Numbered from the stretch's first letter, positions 50,181 to 62,235 are shown. The stretch: 64,000 bases of DNA from Paenibacillus agricola (GCF_011440305.1 NZ_JAAOIW010000004.1:620001-684000), one strand, 5' to 3'. The notes: a model not told the origin generated them from the sequence alone. A program made the numbers and translations.

Positions 50181-50738
50181 TTAAGCACGTGAAATATATT
50201 TGCCTTCACGGGAATCAATTAACAGGGTGTCGCCTTCGTTAATAAACATCGGCACTTGTACAACCAAGCCCGTTTCAAGCTTAGCGTTTTTGCTTGCACC
50301 AGTAGCTGTGTTTCCTTTGATTCCTGGCTCCGTTTCAACAACTTTCAACTCAATGCTGTTCGGCAAGTTAATGCCGAGGATTTCGCCTTGGTAGCTCATG
50401 ATATGAATCATCATGTTTTCCTTCAGAAATTTAAGCTCCCATTCCAATTGCTTGGCATCCAAGCTGAATTGGTCATAGGTTTCAGTATCCATAAACGTGT
50501 ACTCGGTGCCGCTGGCATATAAATATTGCATTTCACGGTTCTCGATATGAGCCCGGCCAACGCTTTCACCCGCACGGAAGGTGCGCTCAACGGTATTGCC
50601 GTTGCGAAGGTTTTTCAGCTTGGAGCGCACGAATGCAGCGCCTTTGCCTGGTTTTACATGTTGAAAATCAATAACGGTAAATAGGTCATGCTCGACTTCG
50701 ATCGTTAGGCCTGTCTTAAAATCGTTTACTGAAATCAC
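50181..50738 (-). CDS. efp: Elongation factor P
   Basis: 185 residues from a GTG at 50738, ten bases after GGGAGG; the longer ORF (50795) adds sequence not found in EF-P. Three beta-barrel domains: the N-terminal KOW-like part with the modified-lysine loop VKPGKGAAF (Lys32, equivalent to the lysine modified in B. subtilis), then the central domain ([16 protein letters not shown]) and C-terminal domain ([20 protein letters not shown]). It relieves ribosome stalling at proline runs. Last gene of the pepQ-efp part of the conserved yqh block. Confidence 0.96.
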   Translation of the reverse strand: MISVNDFKTGLTIEVEHDLFTVIDFQHVKPGKGAAFVRSKLKNLRNGNTVERTFRAGESVGRAHIENREMQYLYASGTEYTFMDTETYDQFSLDAKQLEWELKFLKENMMIHIMSYQGEILGINLPNSIELKVVETEPGIKGNTATGASKNAKLETGLVVQVPMFINEGDTLLIDSREGKYISRA

Positions 50739-50816
50739 GGAAAAATACCTCCCAAAATTGTGAGCAGCAAGCCTGATGCATATTAGCTTATCCAAGCTGC
50801 TGCCAAAGATGTAATA

Positions 50817-51890
50817 TCAATCAAGCACAATTAAATCTTTACTTGAATGCGTTAATATGTGAATACCGGTATCCGTGATGACGATATCGTCTTCGATGCG
50901 AACCCCGCCAAAGCCTGGCAAATAAATGCCTGGTTCGACCGTCACTGTCATACCTGGTGTTAAAACCGTATCGCCTTGCACCGATAGCCGCGGTGCTTCA
51001 TGAATTTCCATTCCTAATCCGTGACCGGTTCCATGGCCAAACATCGCGCCATATCCGTACCGAACGATCACATTTCTGGCAAGCGCATCCGCTTCCTTGC
51101 CTGTCATCCCCGGCCTGATCTTGTCTAAAGCTTCTAGCTGAGCTTCAAGCACAATGTCATAAATTTCTTTATGCTTGGCGGTTGGCTTCCCTATAACCAC
51201 AGTACGGGTAATGTCTGAGCAGTAGCTTTTGTAATATGCACCATAATCCAGCTTAACAAATTCATTGGTTCCAATCACACGCTCACTGGCTTTGCCATGT
51301 GGCAATGCCGATCTTTCACCTGAAGCCACAATCGTCTCGAATGAGGTAGAGGTTGCACCATTCCTACGCATGAATATCTCAATTTCAAGCGCTATATCCA
51401 GCTCCTTAGTGCCCGTTTGGATAAAGGCTAGGATATGGTCAAAGGTTCGATCAGCCAGATCAGCGGCTTCCTGCATAACAGCAAGCTCCGTGGGATCCTT
51501 GATCATCCTCAGCTTCTCTACCAAACCAGAGGTTGCCACTAGCTCAATACCACTTAATGCCTCAGTTGTACTGCGAAAAGAACCATAGGTTACATCGTCT
51601 TGCTCAAAGCCTAGCTTGGTAATGCCTTGCTGCTCCAATAGCTCTTTAACGGTAACCATTGGTTTAGGAGCATGCTCGACAACCTCAAAGCCAATGGCTT
51701 GTAAAGGAGCTTGCGTCATATAACGGAAATCGGTAAGCAGATACGCCTTTGCTTCAGTGATCAGCACATAGCCGGATGTTCCGGTAAAGCCCGTCATATA
51801 TTGGCGGTTCGTCGCATTGGTGATGAGCAAAGCTTGTAGCTGATGCTCCTGTAAGGCAGCCCGCAATTTGTCCAATCGTCCCTGTTGCAA
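50817..51890 (-). CDS. Xaa-Pro aminopeptidase-type metallopeptidase (YqhT-like)
   Basis: 357 residues of the M24B pita-bread peptidases that remove N-terminal residues before proline. N-terminal creatinase-like domain (YMTGFTGTSGYVLI, LLTDFRYMTQA), then the dimetal site: KLDYGAYYKSYCSDITRTV (two Asp), GHGTGHGLGMEIHE (His), TVEPGIYLPG (Glu) and RIEDDIVIT (Glu). It begins with TTG eight bases after GGAGG. In B. subtilis the equivalent is yqhT, likewise just upstream of efp, matching the efp role in proline translation. Confidence 0.92.
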   Translation of the reverse strand: MQQGRLDKLRAALQEHQLQALLITNATNRQYMTGFTGTSGYVLITEAKAYLLTDFRYMTQAPLQAIGFEVVEHAPKPMVTVKELLEQQGITKLGFEQDDVTYGSFRSTTEALSGIELVATSGLVEKLRMIKDPTELAVMQEAADLADRTFDHILAFIQTGTKELDIALEIEIFMRRNGATSTSFETIVASGERSALPHGKASERVIGTNEFVKLDYGAYYKSYCSDITRTVVIGKPTAKHKEIYDIVLEAQLEALDKIRPGMTGKEADALARNVIVRYGYGAMFGHGTGHGLGMEIHEAPRLSVQGDTVLTPGMTVTVEPGIYLPGFGGVRIEDDIVITDTGIHILTHSSKDLIVLD

Positions 51891-51954
51891 TGGATTCCCC
51901 TCCTAAGAGTTTTTCGTAGGAAAACTTTCTTCGTGCTTCCGAGCCTAAGCTTAA

Positions 51955-52398
51955 TCATTTCACATCATTAAGGTGCTCTACTAGTGCGCGCAGGCCCAGC
52001 TCGTACCCGACTACACCAAGCCCGGCTATTTGCCCAAGCGCAACGGGTGCAATAACGGAGATGTGTCGAAACGGCTCTCTTTTGTGAATATTGGAAATAT
52101 GTACCTCCACGGTTGGAAGCTGCACCGCGCTTATCGCATCACGAATCGCATAGCTGTAATGAGTAAACGCCCCGGGATTCATTAAAATCCCCTGCTGCTT
52201 GCCGAAAGCCTCATGAATTTTATCAATCAAAGCGCCCTCATGATTGGATTGGAAGCATTCCAGCTCCACGCTCAGCTCCAGAGCTAGCTTTTGAAGGTTC
52301 TCCTCAATCGCCTGCAGTGACCAAGAACCATAAATACCTGGCTCACGAACACCCAGCATATTTAAATTCGGACCATTTAACACTAGGATACGGTTCAA
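51955..52398 (-). CDS. aroQ: Type II 3-dehydroquinate dehydratase
   Basis: 147 residues, the usual length for type II dehydroquinases, which make 3-dehydroshikimate in the shikimate pathway. Motifs: [17 protein letters not shown] (Arg and Tyr of the active-site lid), [32 protein letters not shown] and [17 protein letters not shown] (catalytic His). A TTG start follows GGAGGG. Known as yqhS in B. subtilis and found in the same gene order. Confidence 0.95.
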   Translation of the reverse strand: MNRILVLNGPNLNMLGVREPGIYGSWSLQAIEENLQKLALELSVELECFQSNHEGALIDKIHEAFGKQQGILMNPGAFTHYSYAIRDAISAVQLPTVEVHISNIHKREPFRHISVIAPVALGQIAGLGVVGYELGLRALVEHLNDVK

Positions 52399-52503
52399 AG
52401 TAGACCCTCCATAACGAATAACAATATACTAAAATACGCATACCTGTTATTTTACCATAAGTTTCTTCCCTTTGAGAACTGTTTTTTCGAATCATTGGCA
52501 AGA

Positions 52504-53013
52504 TTACTCTGGCTGAGGGTTTTGCTTGCTTTTTTTGAACGGCTCGCGTATGCGCTCATCATTAAATTCGAAGGCAATGCTATACCCAATAAATAGTCCC
52601 CAAAGCACGAATAAACAAAATTCACTAAGGATCGTTTTTAAATCCATATAGGCAATCCACGGCACCATTCCCGTAATCGGACCCACCAATAAAAATATAA
52701 GCCCCCACCAAACAACTCCATAACCTAAGCCTGCCCATGGCCCTGCCGATTTAGCGAGCAATAACGCATACAGCAGAGAGGCAACAATCGAAAATAAAAT
52801 AAATACGCCCCAGCCCAGCATATATCCTTGCCAAGTGACCAAAAAGCTGCTTTTAAAAAATGGTTCAACCATAAATCCCGGAGTCAGATTGCTAAAGTGG
52901 AATAAGCTCTCAAACATTTTCAGGGCTCCCCCTATTAAGCCAGCAAAAAAACCGATATATAACGAAAAAAACCATTTACTCGTGTGGTGTTCTTGATTTT
53001 TTCTACCATTCAT
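52504..53013 (-). CDS. yqhR: YqhR-like membrane protein
   Basis: About 169 residues with four hydrophobic segments (FFSLYIGFFAGLIGGALKMF; WQGYMLGWGVFILFSIVAS; GVVWWGLIFLLVGPITGM; LSEFCLFVLWGLFIGYSIAF). The ATG at 53013 follows GGAGGAAACGT; the 53037 start is upstream of that site. By position next to aroQ and divergent from yqhQ it corresponds to B. subtilis YqhR, an uncharacterised membrane protein. The C-terminal tail is charged (EPFKKSKQN). Confidence 0.82.
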   Translation of the reverse strand: MNGRKNQEHHTSKWFFSLYIGFFAGLIGGALKMFESLFHFSNLTPGFMVEPFFKSSFLVTWQGYMLGWGVFILFSIVASLLYALLLAKSAGPWAGLGYGVVWWGLIFLLVGPITGMVPWIAYMDLKTILSEFCLFVLWGLFIGYSIAFEFNDERIREPFKKSKQNPQPE

Positions 53014-53173
53014 ACGTTTCCTCCGTTCATTTTGCATATGAAGTTGTCTTGGGCTGGAGTATGGATAGTATACGCAATTTTTTGTGAACTAAACGATAGT
53101 AGCTTTCTCTCTTTGAATCCGATACAATAATGAAGAAAGCTCATTCATACTTACAAAAAGAAGGTGCAAAACG

Positions 53174-54115
53174 TTGTCGCAAAAAGAACAGCCAAGAGGA
53201 ATTTATGGTGGGCAAGCTGTGATCGAAGGGGTTATGTTTGCAGGCCGATCTGTACATGTCACGGCGGTACGCCGTAAAGATAATTCCATCGAATATTTTG
53301 AAGTACCCAAGAAAGAAATCGGATGGGTACAAATGTTAAAGAAAATCCCTTTTGTCCGCGGTATCGTTGGCATTGTCGAGTCAAGCGCCAAAGGTGCACA
53401 GCATCTGAACTTTTCTGCTGAATCATTTGCTGAAGGGGAAGAAGATCCTAAGGAAGCCAAGAAGGAACAAAAGGAATCCATTGCCGGCAAGGTTTCCATG
53501 ATCCTTGGCGTAGCCGTGGTTGGGGTATTATCCTTTGTATTCGGGAAGTTTGTATTCACGCTGATACCTCCCATTATCGAGCAGCTTTTATTTGCCAACG
53601 TATTCCAGAACCAAATTGGTCATAACCTGATTGAAGGGCTGATCAAAATTATTTTGTTGGTCGCCTACATCTATTTCATTTCTTTAACACCGATGATTAA
53701 ACGCTTGTTTCAATACCATGGAGCCGAGCATAAGGTCATCAGCGCGTACGAAGCAGGCATGGAGCTTACAGTAGCTAATGTGCAGAAGTTTAGTACCCTG
53801 CATTACCGTTGCGGCAGCAGCTTTATCGTCTTCACCGTTCTGGTCGGTGTTATTATTTATTCGTTTTTCACATACGATTCGTTTGTTGAGCGTATTATAC
53901 AACGTATTGTATTGTTGCCTGTCGTTATTGGCGTTTCCTATGAAGTGCTTCGTTTCACCAATAGCTTGCGTGAAGTGCCTGTCCTGCGTTACCTTGGATA
54001 TCCTGGCCTGTGGCTGCAAAAGCTCACTACCAAGCAGCCGGATAACACCCAGGTGGAAGTATCCATTGCATCCTTTAACCGGATGCTTGAGCGTGACCAG
54101 CAAGCTAGAGCTTAG
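53174..54115 (+). CDS. yqhQ: DUF1385 family membrane protein (YqhQ-like)
   Basis: 313 residues. The DUF1385 landmarks are GIYGGQAVIEGVMFAG near the start, KRLFQYHGAEHKVISAYE in the middle and LHYRCGSSFIVF. Four or more hydrophobic segments from about residue 110. TTG start after GAAGGTG. The HGAEHK and RCG motifs suggest a metal or redox site, but the function is unknown; it is linked to prpE/yqhQ-type genes across Firmicutes. Divergent from yqhR, with their promoters in the 160-base gap. Confidence 0.88.
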   Translation: MSQKEQPRGIYGGQAVIEGVMFAGRSVHVTAVRRKDNSIEYFEVPKKEIGWVQMLKKIPFVRGIVGIVESSAKGAQHLNFSAESFAEGEEDPKEAKKEQKESIAGKVSMILGVAVVGVLSFVFGKFVFTLIPPIIEQLLFANVFQNQIGHNLIEGLIKIILLVAYIYFISLTPMIKRLFQYHGAEHKVISAYEAGMELTVANVQKFSTLHYRCGSSFIVFTVLVGVIIYSFFTYDSFVERIIQRIVLLPVVIGVSYEVLRFTNSLREVPVLRYLGYPGLWLQKLTTKQPDNTQVEVSIASFNRMLERDQQARA

Positions 54116-54222
54116 TTCAGATAAAAAGCAGAAGTTTACGTACAGTAAGCCTATGCGATCAATCAAGTTTATTCTTACGATGCTGGTTTTTGATTGAGCA
54201 AAAACCCTTAGGAGGAAGCGCG

Positions 54223-54492
54223 ATGAAATCCGGACGTTTTTCTATTGCTACTTACATCATTTTTGGATTAGCTTTAATCGGACTTGTATCCCGAGCTACT
54301 CAATATATTATCCCTATTGTAGTGTTCGGGGTCATTTTCTTACTGTTTAAATTTCCGCCAAACAAATGGGGCAAAAGCAAAACAACCACTACCCGATCTG
54401 GCAGAACCAAAGAAAAACGAACCCGTGATGCGACTTTTCGTGTAATCAACGGCAGCAAAGGAAGCTCGGATGAGCCTCCCAAATACCACTAA
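54223..54492 (+). CDS. yqhP: YqhP-like small membrane protein
   Basis: 89 residues from the ATG at 54223, eight bases after AGGAGG. Two hydrophobic segments (SIATYIIFGLALIGLVSRA; IIPIVVFGVIFLLFKF) followed by a strongly basic, Thr/Ser-rich cytoplasmic tail (SKTTTTRSGRTKEKRTR). Placement between yqhQ and yqhO matches B. subtilis yqhP; similarity is by position and topology only. A terminator begins in its stop codon region. Confidence 0.75.
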   Translation: MKSGRFSIATYIIFGLALIGLVSRATQYIIPIVVFGVIFLLFKFPPNKWGKSKTTTTRSGRTKEKRTRDATFRVINGSKGSSDEPPKYH

Positions 54493-54517
54493 ACGGCGAG
54501 CTTCTCGCCGTTTTTTT
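54491..54517 (+). terminator. Rho-independent terminator after yqhP
   Basis: Perfect ten-base stem AAACGGCGAG/CTCGCCGTTT with a CTT loop and a seven-T run; it overlaps the last base of the yqhP stop codon region. Confidence 0.93.
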
Positions 54518-54634
54518 GTTGTTATTATACGGTTGCATAATGCTATATTATGCCGCTATATACTGCTATACTGTTTGAAACCGCTGTATACTTTTGTATT
54601 CTAGAGTATGCTTCCACATCATGCTTCTTATTGC

Positions 54635-55612
54635 TTACTGTTTGCGAAGTACATGCTCGATGAAATTTTCTTTGTAATCCACTGCCCTCCATTTACTGAA
54701 AAATTTTTCACCCGCAAGCCTGCCTGACTCGTACAACAGCATACTCGTTTCGATGGACATATCAAACTGGGTAATGCTGACACCCAATGTTGGTATTTTG
54801 ATAGTCCGAAATCGGTTAACGTCCTCGATATATCGTTCATCATGAGCTTCCATCATGGTGGAGAATAACGCTTTGAACATCGACAGCGGCCCGTAAATCG
54901 TATTGGGCATGCTCGCACCTCTTCCGACCAGCTGGAAGCCGATCGTGGGGATCATCTCATCAAAAGCAGGCACCTTATCATAATCGTAGATCCAAAGGGG
55001 GAAATTGCTAAGCAGCCCTCCATCGACGACATAAATGAATTGATCTGCAAAGGTTTCGTTGGGAAGACGTCTATCCGCCGCTTTGCGTATAATAACAGGA
55101 TCGAAAAAATAAGGGATACTTGTGCTCATTCTAACGGCTTTGGAAATGTTAAATAACTGAGGATTGATCCCATACTGAGCAATATCATCCGGCAGCACTA
55201 GCAGCTTGCGCTGCGATATATCCGATGCGATGATTCTTAATTGGTTTGGCAATAAATCGCCAAAGGTACGAATCCCTTTCGCCAGCAGCAGCCGATGGAT
55301 CCAGTTCTCCAATGCTTCTCCGGAATATAAGCCTTTTTTGAGCAGAAAGCGCGCGGCAGGCCCGATGACCTTGGTGTCAAACAGCTTAGAGCGCTGCAAG
55401 AAGGCACGGAATGGCGTCGCTTGGATTATTGCCCTCATCTCCTCCGCATTGTATCCTGCAGCTATGAGAGAAGCGATGATGGCACCTGACGAGGTACCTG
55501 CTACTTGGTGAAACTTAATACCTTTTTGTTCGGCGGCTGCAATAGCACCCGCTAGGGCAACGCCCTTGACTCCGCCTCCTTGGAATACTGCGTTGATCTT
55601 CAGTGGAATCAC
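54635..55612 (-). CDS. yqhO: Patatin-like phospholipase (YqhO-like)
   Basis: 325 residues of the patatin lipase family. The oxyanion loop is FQGGGVKGVALAG (residues 10-22), the nucleophile elbow GTSSGAII (Ser near 42) and the Asp of the dyad in VVDGGLLSNFPLW. No signal peptide, so an intracellular acyl hydrolase acting on membrane lipids. It starts with GTG after GGAGGGTGAG; that ribosome site directly abuts a dispersed palindromic repeat. It converges with yqhP and lies next to mntR as in B. subtilis (yqhO). Confidence 0.9.
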   Translation of the reverse strand: MIPLKINAVFQGGGVKGVALAGAIAAAEQKGIKFHQVAGTSSGAIIASLIAAGYNAEEMRAIIQATPFRAFLQRSKLFDTKVIGPAARFLLKKGLYSGEALENWIHRLLLAKGIRTFGDLLPNQLRIIASDISQRKLLVLPDDIAQYGINPQLFNISKAVRMSTSIPYFFDPVIIRKAADRRLPNETFADQFIYVVDGGLLSNFPLWIYDYDKVPAFDEMIPTIGFQLVGRGASMPNTIYGPLSMFKALFSTMMEAHDERYIEDVNRFRTIKIPTLGVSITQFDMSIETSMLLYESGRLAGEKFFSKWRAVDYKENFIEHVLRKQ

Positions 55613-55624
55613 CTCACCCTCCCA

Positions 55625-55672
55625 CCCTCCCTATTAGGGAGGGACCCAAAGAGCTTTGCCCTCTGGACTCCC
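55625..55672. repeat. Palindromic dispersed repeat, copy B
   Basis: Inverted copy of the element at 2202-2248: CCCTCCCT-ATT-AGGGAGGG (55625-55643), then a variable middle with a CAAAG/CTTTG mini-hairpin, then GCCCTCTGGACTCCC (55658-55672). It sits 13 bases upstream of the yqhO start codon, in the 365-base interval between mntR and yqhO, which otherwise holds only the mntR terminator (55863-55891). Confidence 0.75.
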
Positions 55673-55862
55673 ATGCGCGTTGGCAGACTCTTGTGTTCTC
55701 GGGGCGCTTCCATCCCTTCTTGTTTCCTAAAGGCTTAAGGCACACCCTTATCTCTTTGATGGAAGTCTTAACTTTATCTATATGTACATCCGCCGGATTT
55801 CTTGCAAGTTTCTTATACAAGTCGTCCTTCGATTATAGCTGCATTCAATATGGATTGCAGGA

Positions 55863-55891
55863 CAAAAAAACCACTCCAAAAGCGAGTGGTT
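55863..55891 (-). terminator. Terminator after mntR
   Basis: On the minus strand AACCACTC pairs with GAGTGGTT around a seven-base loop and runs into eight T. Confidence 0.85.
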
Positions 55892-55977
55892 TCCCAGAAT
55901 TATTTATTGCTCCACATACACATGCTGAAACGCGCCATATTCAAACGGCGGTTATTTTTCAACCTCTTTCAAGCCTC

Positions 55978-56400
55978 TTAGGACTCGTCCATCTCTTTTT
56001 TGAGATTCAGTAGATCTTCGCTACGTTTTGGGTCTTTTTTGAAATATTCGATCAGTGCCTCAATGCAAGTTATTGAATCCCAGCTTAGATGGTGCTCTAT
56101 ACCTTCTACATCTTTATAGATCGTATCTTCCGATACGCCAATTATCGTTAAAAATTGCTCCAGCAGGTCATGTCTGGCAACTAAGCGTTTACCCATCTTT
56201 TGCCCTTTGGGAGTCAGGATTAGCCCACGGTATTTTTCGTAAACCAAATAGTTATCCTTGTCCAGCTTTTGAATCATTTTGGTCACTGACGAAGGATGAA
56301 CCTCCAGCCCCTCAGCGATATCCGATACCCTAGCATAGCCTTTTTCATCGATCAATTTATAAATACGTTCTAGGTAATCCTCCATACTTGGTGTAGCCAT
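55978..56400 (-). CDS. mntR: Manganese transport regulator (DtxR family)
   Basis: 140 residues, close in length to B. subtilis MntR. All six metal ligands of that protein are at the same positions: Asp8, Glu11, His77, Glu99, Glu102 and His103 ([23 protein letters not shown]). The winged helix covers residues 1-70 with [20 protein letters not shown] as the recognition region. With Mn bound it represses manganese importers and activates efflux. GGGAGG precedes the ATG. It has its own terminator. Confidence 0.96.
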   Translation of the reverse strand: MATPSMEDYLERIYKLIDEKGYARVSDIAEGLEVHPSSVTKMIQKLDKDNYLVYEKYRGLILTPKGQKMGKRLVARHDLLEQFLTIIGVSEDTIYKDVEGIEHHLSWDSITCIEALIEYFKKDPKRSEDLLNLKKEMDES

Positions 56401-56424
56401 TTGCGTTCCTCCCGTACATCATCA

Positions 56425-56501
56425 ATGACCTTGCTTGGATATTGAAGTAAATCCATCTGTAGAAGAATGATCTGCAGACTTAAGAAGCAAACTAAGGTCA
56501 T
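56425..56501. other. Long-range inverted repeat between mntR and splB
   Basis: ATGACCTT (56425-56432) and AAGGTCAT (56494-56501) are perfect inverted 8-mers 61 bases apart in the divergent promoter region. They could be paired operator half-sites; no known consensus was matched. Confidence 0.35.
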
Positions 56502-56575
56502 CATAAGCGCTTTTTACTATAACATAGCCAGAAAGACGAAGCAAGCCGAGCAATATCAATAAATGGAGGTGTGTT

Positions 56576-57637
56576 ATGTCTACTGAGCTGCTAACCCCGG
56601 TTATCAGGCAAACGCAGGTTTTTGTGCCGGAACTCGTTTATTTTGAGCCGGATGCACTGAATTATCCCAAAGGACAACGAATTCTCGAGTGGGCTAAGCA
56701 AAAAGGGCTCCCCATCCATATGACCTCTTCGCACAATCGCATCATGAATTTACCGGGTGACAGCGATTTGGAGAAATATAAAATTGCCAAGCGGACACTT
56801 GTCGTAGGCATCCGCAAAACCTTAAAGTTCGAGCAGTCCAAGCCTTCCGCCGAGTATGCGATTCCAATTGCCACAGGCTGTATGGCCCACTGCCATTATT
56901 GTTACCTGCAAACTACATTGGGGGCGAAGCCCTATATCCGAATTTATGTGAATACAGATGATATTCTCAAGGCCGCCAAGCAATATATCGAAGAACGGGC
57001 ACCCGAGATCACACGGTTTGAGGCAGCTTGTACCTCAGATCCAGTAGGTCTTGAGCATATTGGTGGCTCGCTCAAGGAATTGGTTGAATTTATGGCCAAA
57101 GAGCCATTAGGCCGGCTACGCTTTGTAACCAAGTTCCACCATGTTGAGCCATTGCTTGATGCCAAGCACAATAAGCATACACGGTTTCGTTTTAGCGTAA
57201 ATGCCCATTATGTCATTAAAAATTTCGAGCCGGGCACGTCCAGCTTTGCTGAGCGTATTATCGCAGCAGGCAAGGTCGCACAAGCCGGGTATCCGCTCGG
57301 CTTTATTATTGCCCCGATCATATGGCATGAGGGCTGGGAGGATGGATATCAGGAGCTTTTAGAAAAGCTCAAAGAAACGCTTCCCGAAGAGGCTACCACA
57401 GACCTGACCTTCGAGCTGATCCAGCACCGATTTACGAAAACGGCAAAAAGGGTCATTGAGCAGCGTTATCCTAAAACAAAGCTGGAGCTTGATGAAACCA
57501 AACGAAAATACAAGTGGGGCAAGTACGGTCAAGGCAAATATGTGTACCCGGATGAGCAAGCGAATGCGCTGCGCCAATTTATAACCGAGCAGATTTTTGA
57601 GAAATTTCCCAAATCGAATATCGACTATTTTACCTAA
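56576..57637 (+). CDS. splB: Spore photoproduct lyase
   Basis: 353-residue radical-SAM enzyme that reverses the spore photoproduct thymine dimer during germination. The cluster motif is CMAHCHYC (Cys102, Cys106, Cys109), and Cys152 in FEAACTSDP corresponds to the hydrogen-donating Cys141 of B. subtilis SplB (a constant offset of 11). The C-terminal KYKWGKYGQGKYVYP segment is typical. GGAGGTG lies upstream of the ATG. There is no splA upstream. Its presence is strong evidence that the organism forms endospores. Confidence 0.96.
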   Translation: MSTELLTPVIRQTQVFVPELVYFEPDALNYPKGQRILEWAKQKGLPIHMTSSHNRIMNLPGDSDLEKYKIAKRTLVVGIRKTLKFEQSKPSAEYAIPIATGCMAHCHYCYLQTTLGAKPYIRIYVNTDDILKAAKQYIEERAPEITRFEAACTSDPVGLEHIGGSLKELVEFMAKEPLGRLRFVTKFHHVEPLLDAKHNKHTRFRFSVNAHYVIKNFEPGTSSFAERIIAAGKVAQAGYPLGFIIAPIIWHEGWEDGYQELLEKLKETLPEEATTDLTFELIQHRFTKTAKRVIEQRYPKTKLELDETKRKYKWGKYGQGKYVYPDEQANALRQFITEQIFEKFPKSNIDYFT

Positions 57638-57690
57638 GCATTTTTACCTCACAAGTACAAACTATGTCTTGGCTCTCAAGAAACTCAACA

Positions 57691-58404
57691 TTAAAACTTA
57701 AGCCATTCCGGGGTCATTTGGTTAAGCCAGATCGTAATGCGCGTCATTTGGTCGGTATATAATAATATTGCCATAACAATCATCAAGCCGCCGCCAATTT
57801 TCATAATAATCGAGGAATAACGCAAGATCCATTTGGTTGTGCCAATAAAAAAAGAAAGCACTAGAAACGGTAATGCGAAGCCCAGCGAATAAGCGGAGAT
57901 CAATGGTAACCAGGAATCAGGATTGGTCGCAGCCAAAGCCAGGATCGCGGAAAGTATGGGCCCTATGCAAGGTGACCAGCCAGCGGCAAAGCCTATACCG
58001 ATAAGCACTGAGCCAAGATAACCCGCTGGCTTTAGCTTCCACTGTAATTTCCGTTCTCGCATTAACCATTGCGGCTGGAAAACACCGAGCAGGAACAAGC
58101 CCATTAAAAGGATCATTAAAGCGGCGATTTGACGTAATAAATTTCTGTAATCCACAAAAAAATTGGAAACAAGACCGGCTCCCCAGCCCAAGCTATAAAA
58201 GATAATGGAAAAGCCAATAATAAAGCAGAGCGTATGCAGGACCGTCTGTTTTCGGACGCCTGCTGCGGGATTGCCGCTCTTTAATTGACTAACCGATATA
58301 CCGGTAATATAGGATAAATAAGATGGGTATAGGGGCAAGCAGCACGGTGAAATGAATGATGCGACTCCTGCCCAGAAAGCAATCCACAGGTTAACCTCCA
58401 ACAT
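57691..58404 (-). CDS. ccdA: Cytochrome c biogenesis / thiol-disulfide transmembrane protein CcdA
   Basis: 237 residues with six membrane segments of the DsbD-beta type. The redox cysteines are in FISPCCLPLYPSYL (first helix) and GWSPCIGPILSAIL (fourth helix). It moves reducing power across the membrane for cytochrome c maturation and, in Bacillus, spore cortex synthesis. The first motif has adjacent Cys-Cys where PCxLP is usual. AAGGAGG precedes the ATG. No thioredoxin-like partner is adjacent. Confidence 0.9.
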   Translation of the reverse strand: MLEVNLWIAFWAGVASFISPCCLPLYPSYLSYITGISVSQLKSGNPAAGVRKQTVLHTLCFIIGFSIIFYSLGWGAGLVSNFFVDYRNLLRQIAALMILLMGLFLLGVFQPQWLMRERKLQWKLKPAGYLGSVLIGIGFAAGWSPCIGPILSAILALAATNPDSWLPLISAYSLGFALPFLVLSFFIGTTKWILRYSSIIMKIGGGLMIVMAILLYTDQMTRITIWLNQMTPEWLKF

Positions 58405-58552
58405 AATACCTCCTTAATAAAAAACGTCATTCACCTGTTATATGATTTGGCAGGTATCTTCTATATTAAAGCTTTTAGCGGATTATTCAAATTAGGATTC
58501 CCCTATTATGATCGTTTTGCCGGCATTTCTTTAAAAGTTTCATGAAATATAC

Positions 58553-58599
58553 AAACAAAAGCATCCTCCTCGAAATTACGAGGTTGGACGCTTTTGTTT
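58553..58599 (-). terminator. Terminator after Gfo/Idh gene
   Basis: CAAAAGC and GCTTTTG arms with inner TCC/GGA and CCTCG/CGAGG pairing; U-rich on both sides. It lies 16 bases past the minus-strand stop. Confidence 0.85.
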
Positions 58600-58614
58600 T
58601 TGTTGCTTATGAAT

Positions 58615-59694
58615 TTAGCCGACTTCAATACGCTCCGCTTGAAGCTGTGCCTTTATGCAAAGCTCTCCTGCTTTAAACGCATGCTCTTGAGTCATGGCAT
58701 TTTCAGTACGATTAATGCAATCAAGAATCAATTGGCCGAAGAACGGATACCCGACTTCACCACTAAGTGCAAAATGCTTTTCGCCCTCTTGGTTAACAAG
58801 GTACAGATGGTTACCGCTAGGCTCGCGTGCAATATCGACATATTTACGAATCTCAATGTAACCCTCGGTTCCAAGGATGGTCATACGTCCATCTCCCCAA
58901 GTGCTAAGGCCATCAGGTGTCAGCCAATCCACACGGAAGTAATTAGTAGCTCCATTATCGGCAATCAACGTCGCGTCGCCAAAATCCTCTAGCTCCGGAT
59001 ATTCTTTGTTTTTGTAATTAGCCACCTTACTGCTAACTACACGTGCGTCCTTGGCTCCAGTGAAGTACAGGAATTGCTCGATTTGATGGCTACCGATATC
59101 GCATAAAATACCGCCGTATTTATCAAATTCGAAAAACCAATCCGGTCTGGATGGCGCATTCAAGCGATGGGGTCCTAAACCGATAACTTGGACAACGCGC
59201 CCAATAGCACCTTGCTCAATAAGTTGCCCGGCAAATACTGCACTTTCAACATGCAGGCGTTCGCTGTAGTAAACCATATATTTGCGTCCAGTTTCCTTAA
59301 CCTTGGCACGAGCTTGCTCTACTTGCTCCAAGGTAGTAAACGGCGCTTTGTCGGTGAAATAATCTTTGCCGCTGTCCATAACGCGAAGACCAAGTGCACA
59401 ACGATCTGAAGTGATTGCTGCACTTGCAACTAAACGGATGGACGAATCGTTCAAAATTTCCGCTTCGGAAGCGGCTGCTTTGGTTCCGGGATATTTGGCG
59501 ATAAACGCTGCAACTTTCTCTGGATCTGGATCGTACACAGCAACCAAATCTCCGCCTGCTTCGATTAGGCCGTTGGTCATTCCATAAATATGGCCATGAT
59601 CCAATGCGATGGCTGCAAACGGAAATTCTCCCTTGGCAACAACCGGATTGGGCTTACCCTGTGGTGCATAATTCATTCCATCTTTGGTTTGCAT
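58615..59694 (-). CDS. Gfo/Idh/MocA-family oxidoreductase
   Basis: 359 residues. N-terminal Rossmann fold from about residue 22 (AIALDHGHIYGMTNGLIEAG, LVAVYDPDPEKV) and the DKAPFTTLEQVEQA motif in place of the usual EKPL, which carries the catalytic lysine. The C-terminal half is the GFO_IDH_MocA domain (GGILCDIGSHQIEQFLYFTG with the conserved Asp and His). It uses NAD(P) to oxidise or reduce a sugar or cyclitol. It lies alone between terminators. AGGAGGC precedes the ATG. Confidence 0.88.
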   Translation of the reverse strand: MQTKDGMNYAPQGKPNPVVAKGEFPFAAIALDHGHIYGMTNGLIEAGGDLVAVYDPDPEKVAAFIAKYPGTKAAASEAEILNDSSIRLVASAAITSDRCALGLRVMDSGKDYFTDKAPFTTLEQVEQARAKVKETGRKYMVYYSERLHVESAVFAGQLIEQGAIGRVVQVIGLGPHRLNAPSRPDWFFEFDKYGGILCDIGSHQIEQFLYFTGAKDARVVSSKVANYKNKEYPELEDFGDATLIADNGATNYFRVDWLTPDGLSTWGDGRMTILGTEGYIEIRKYVDIAREPSGNHLYLVNQEGEKHFALSGEVGYPFFGQLILDCINRTENAMTQEHAFKAGELCIKAQLQAERIEVG

Positions 59695-59749
59695 AATAAA
59701 AGCCTCCTGGTTATGGGATTCATATTGGTATTGTTAACGTGAACATACC

Positions 59750-62200
<2,451 letters not shown>

Positions 62201-62206
62201 AAGCCA

Positions 62207-62235
62207 AATATAACGAACTAAGTCGCCGATGTCAA
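62207..62235 (-). promoter_or_regulatory. metG promoter
   Basis: On the minus strand TTGACA (62230-62235), a 17-base spacer and TATATT (62207-62212) just upstream of the T-box leader. Confidence 0.75.
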
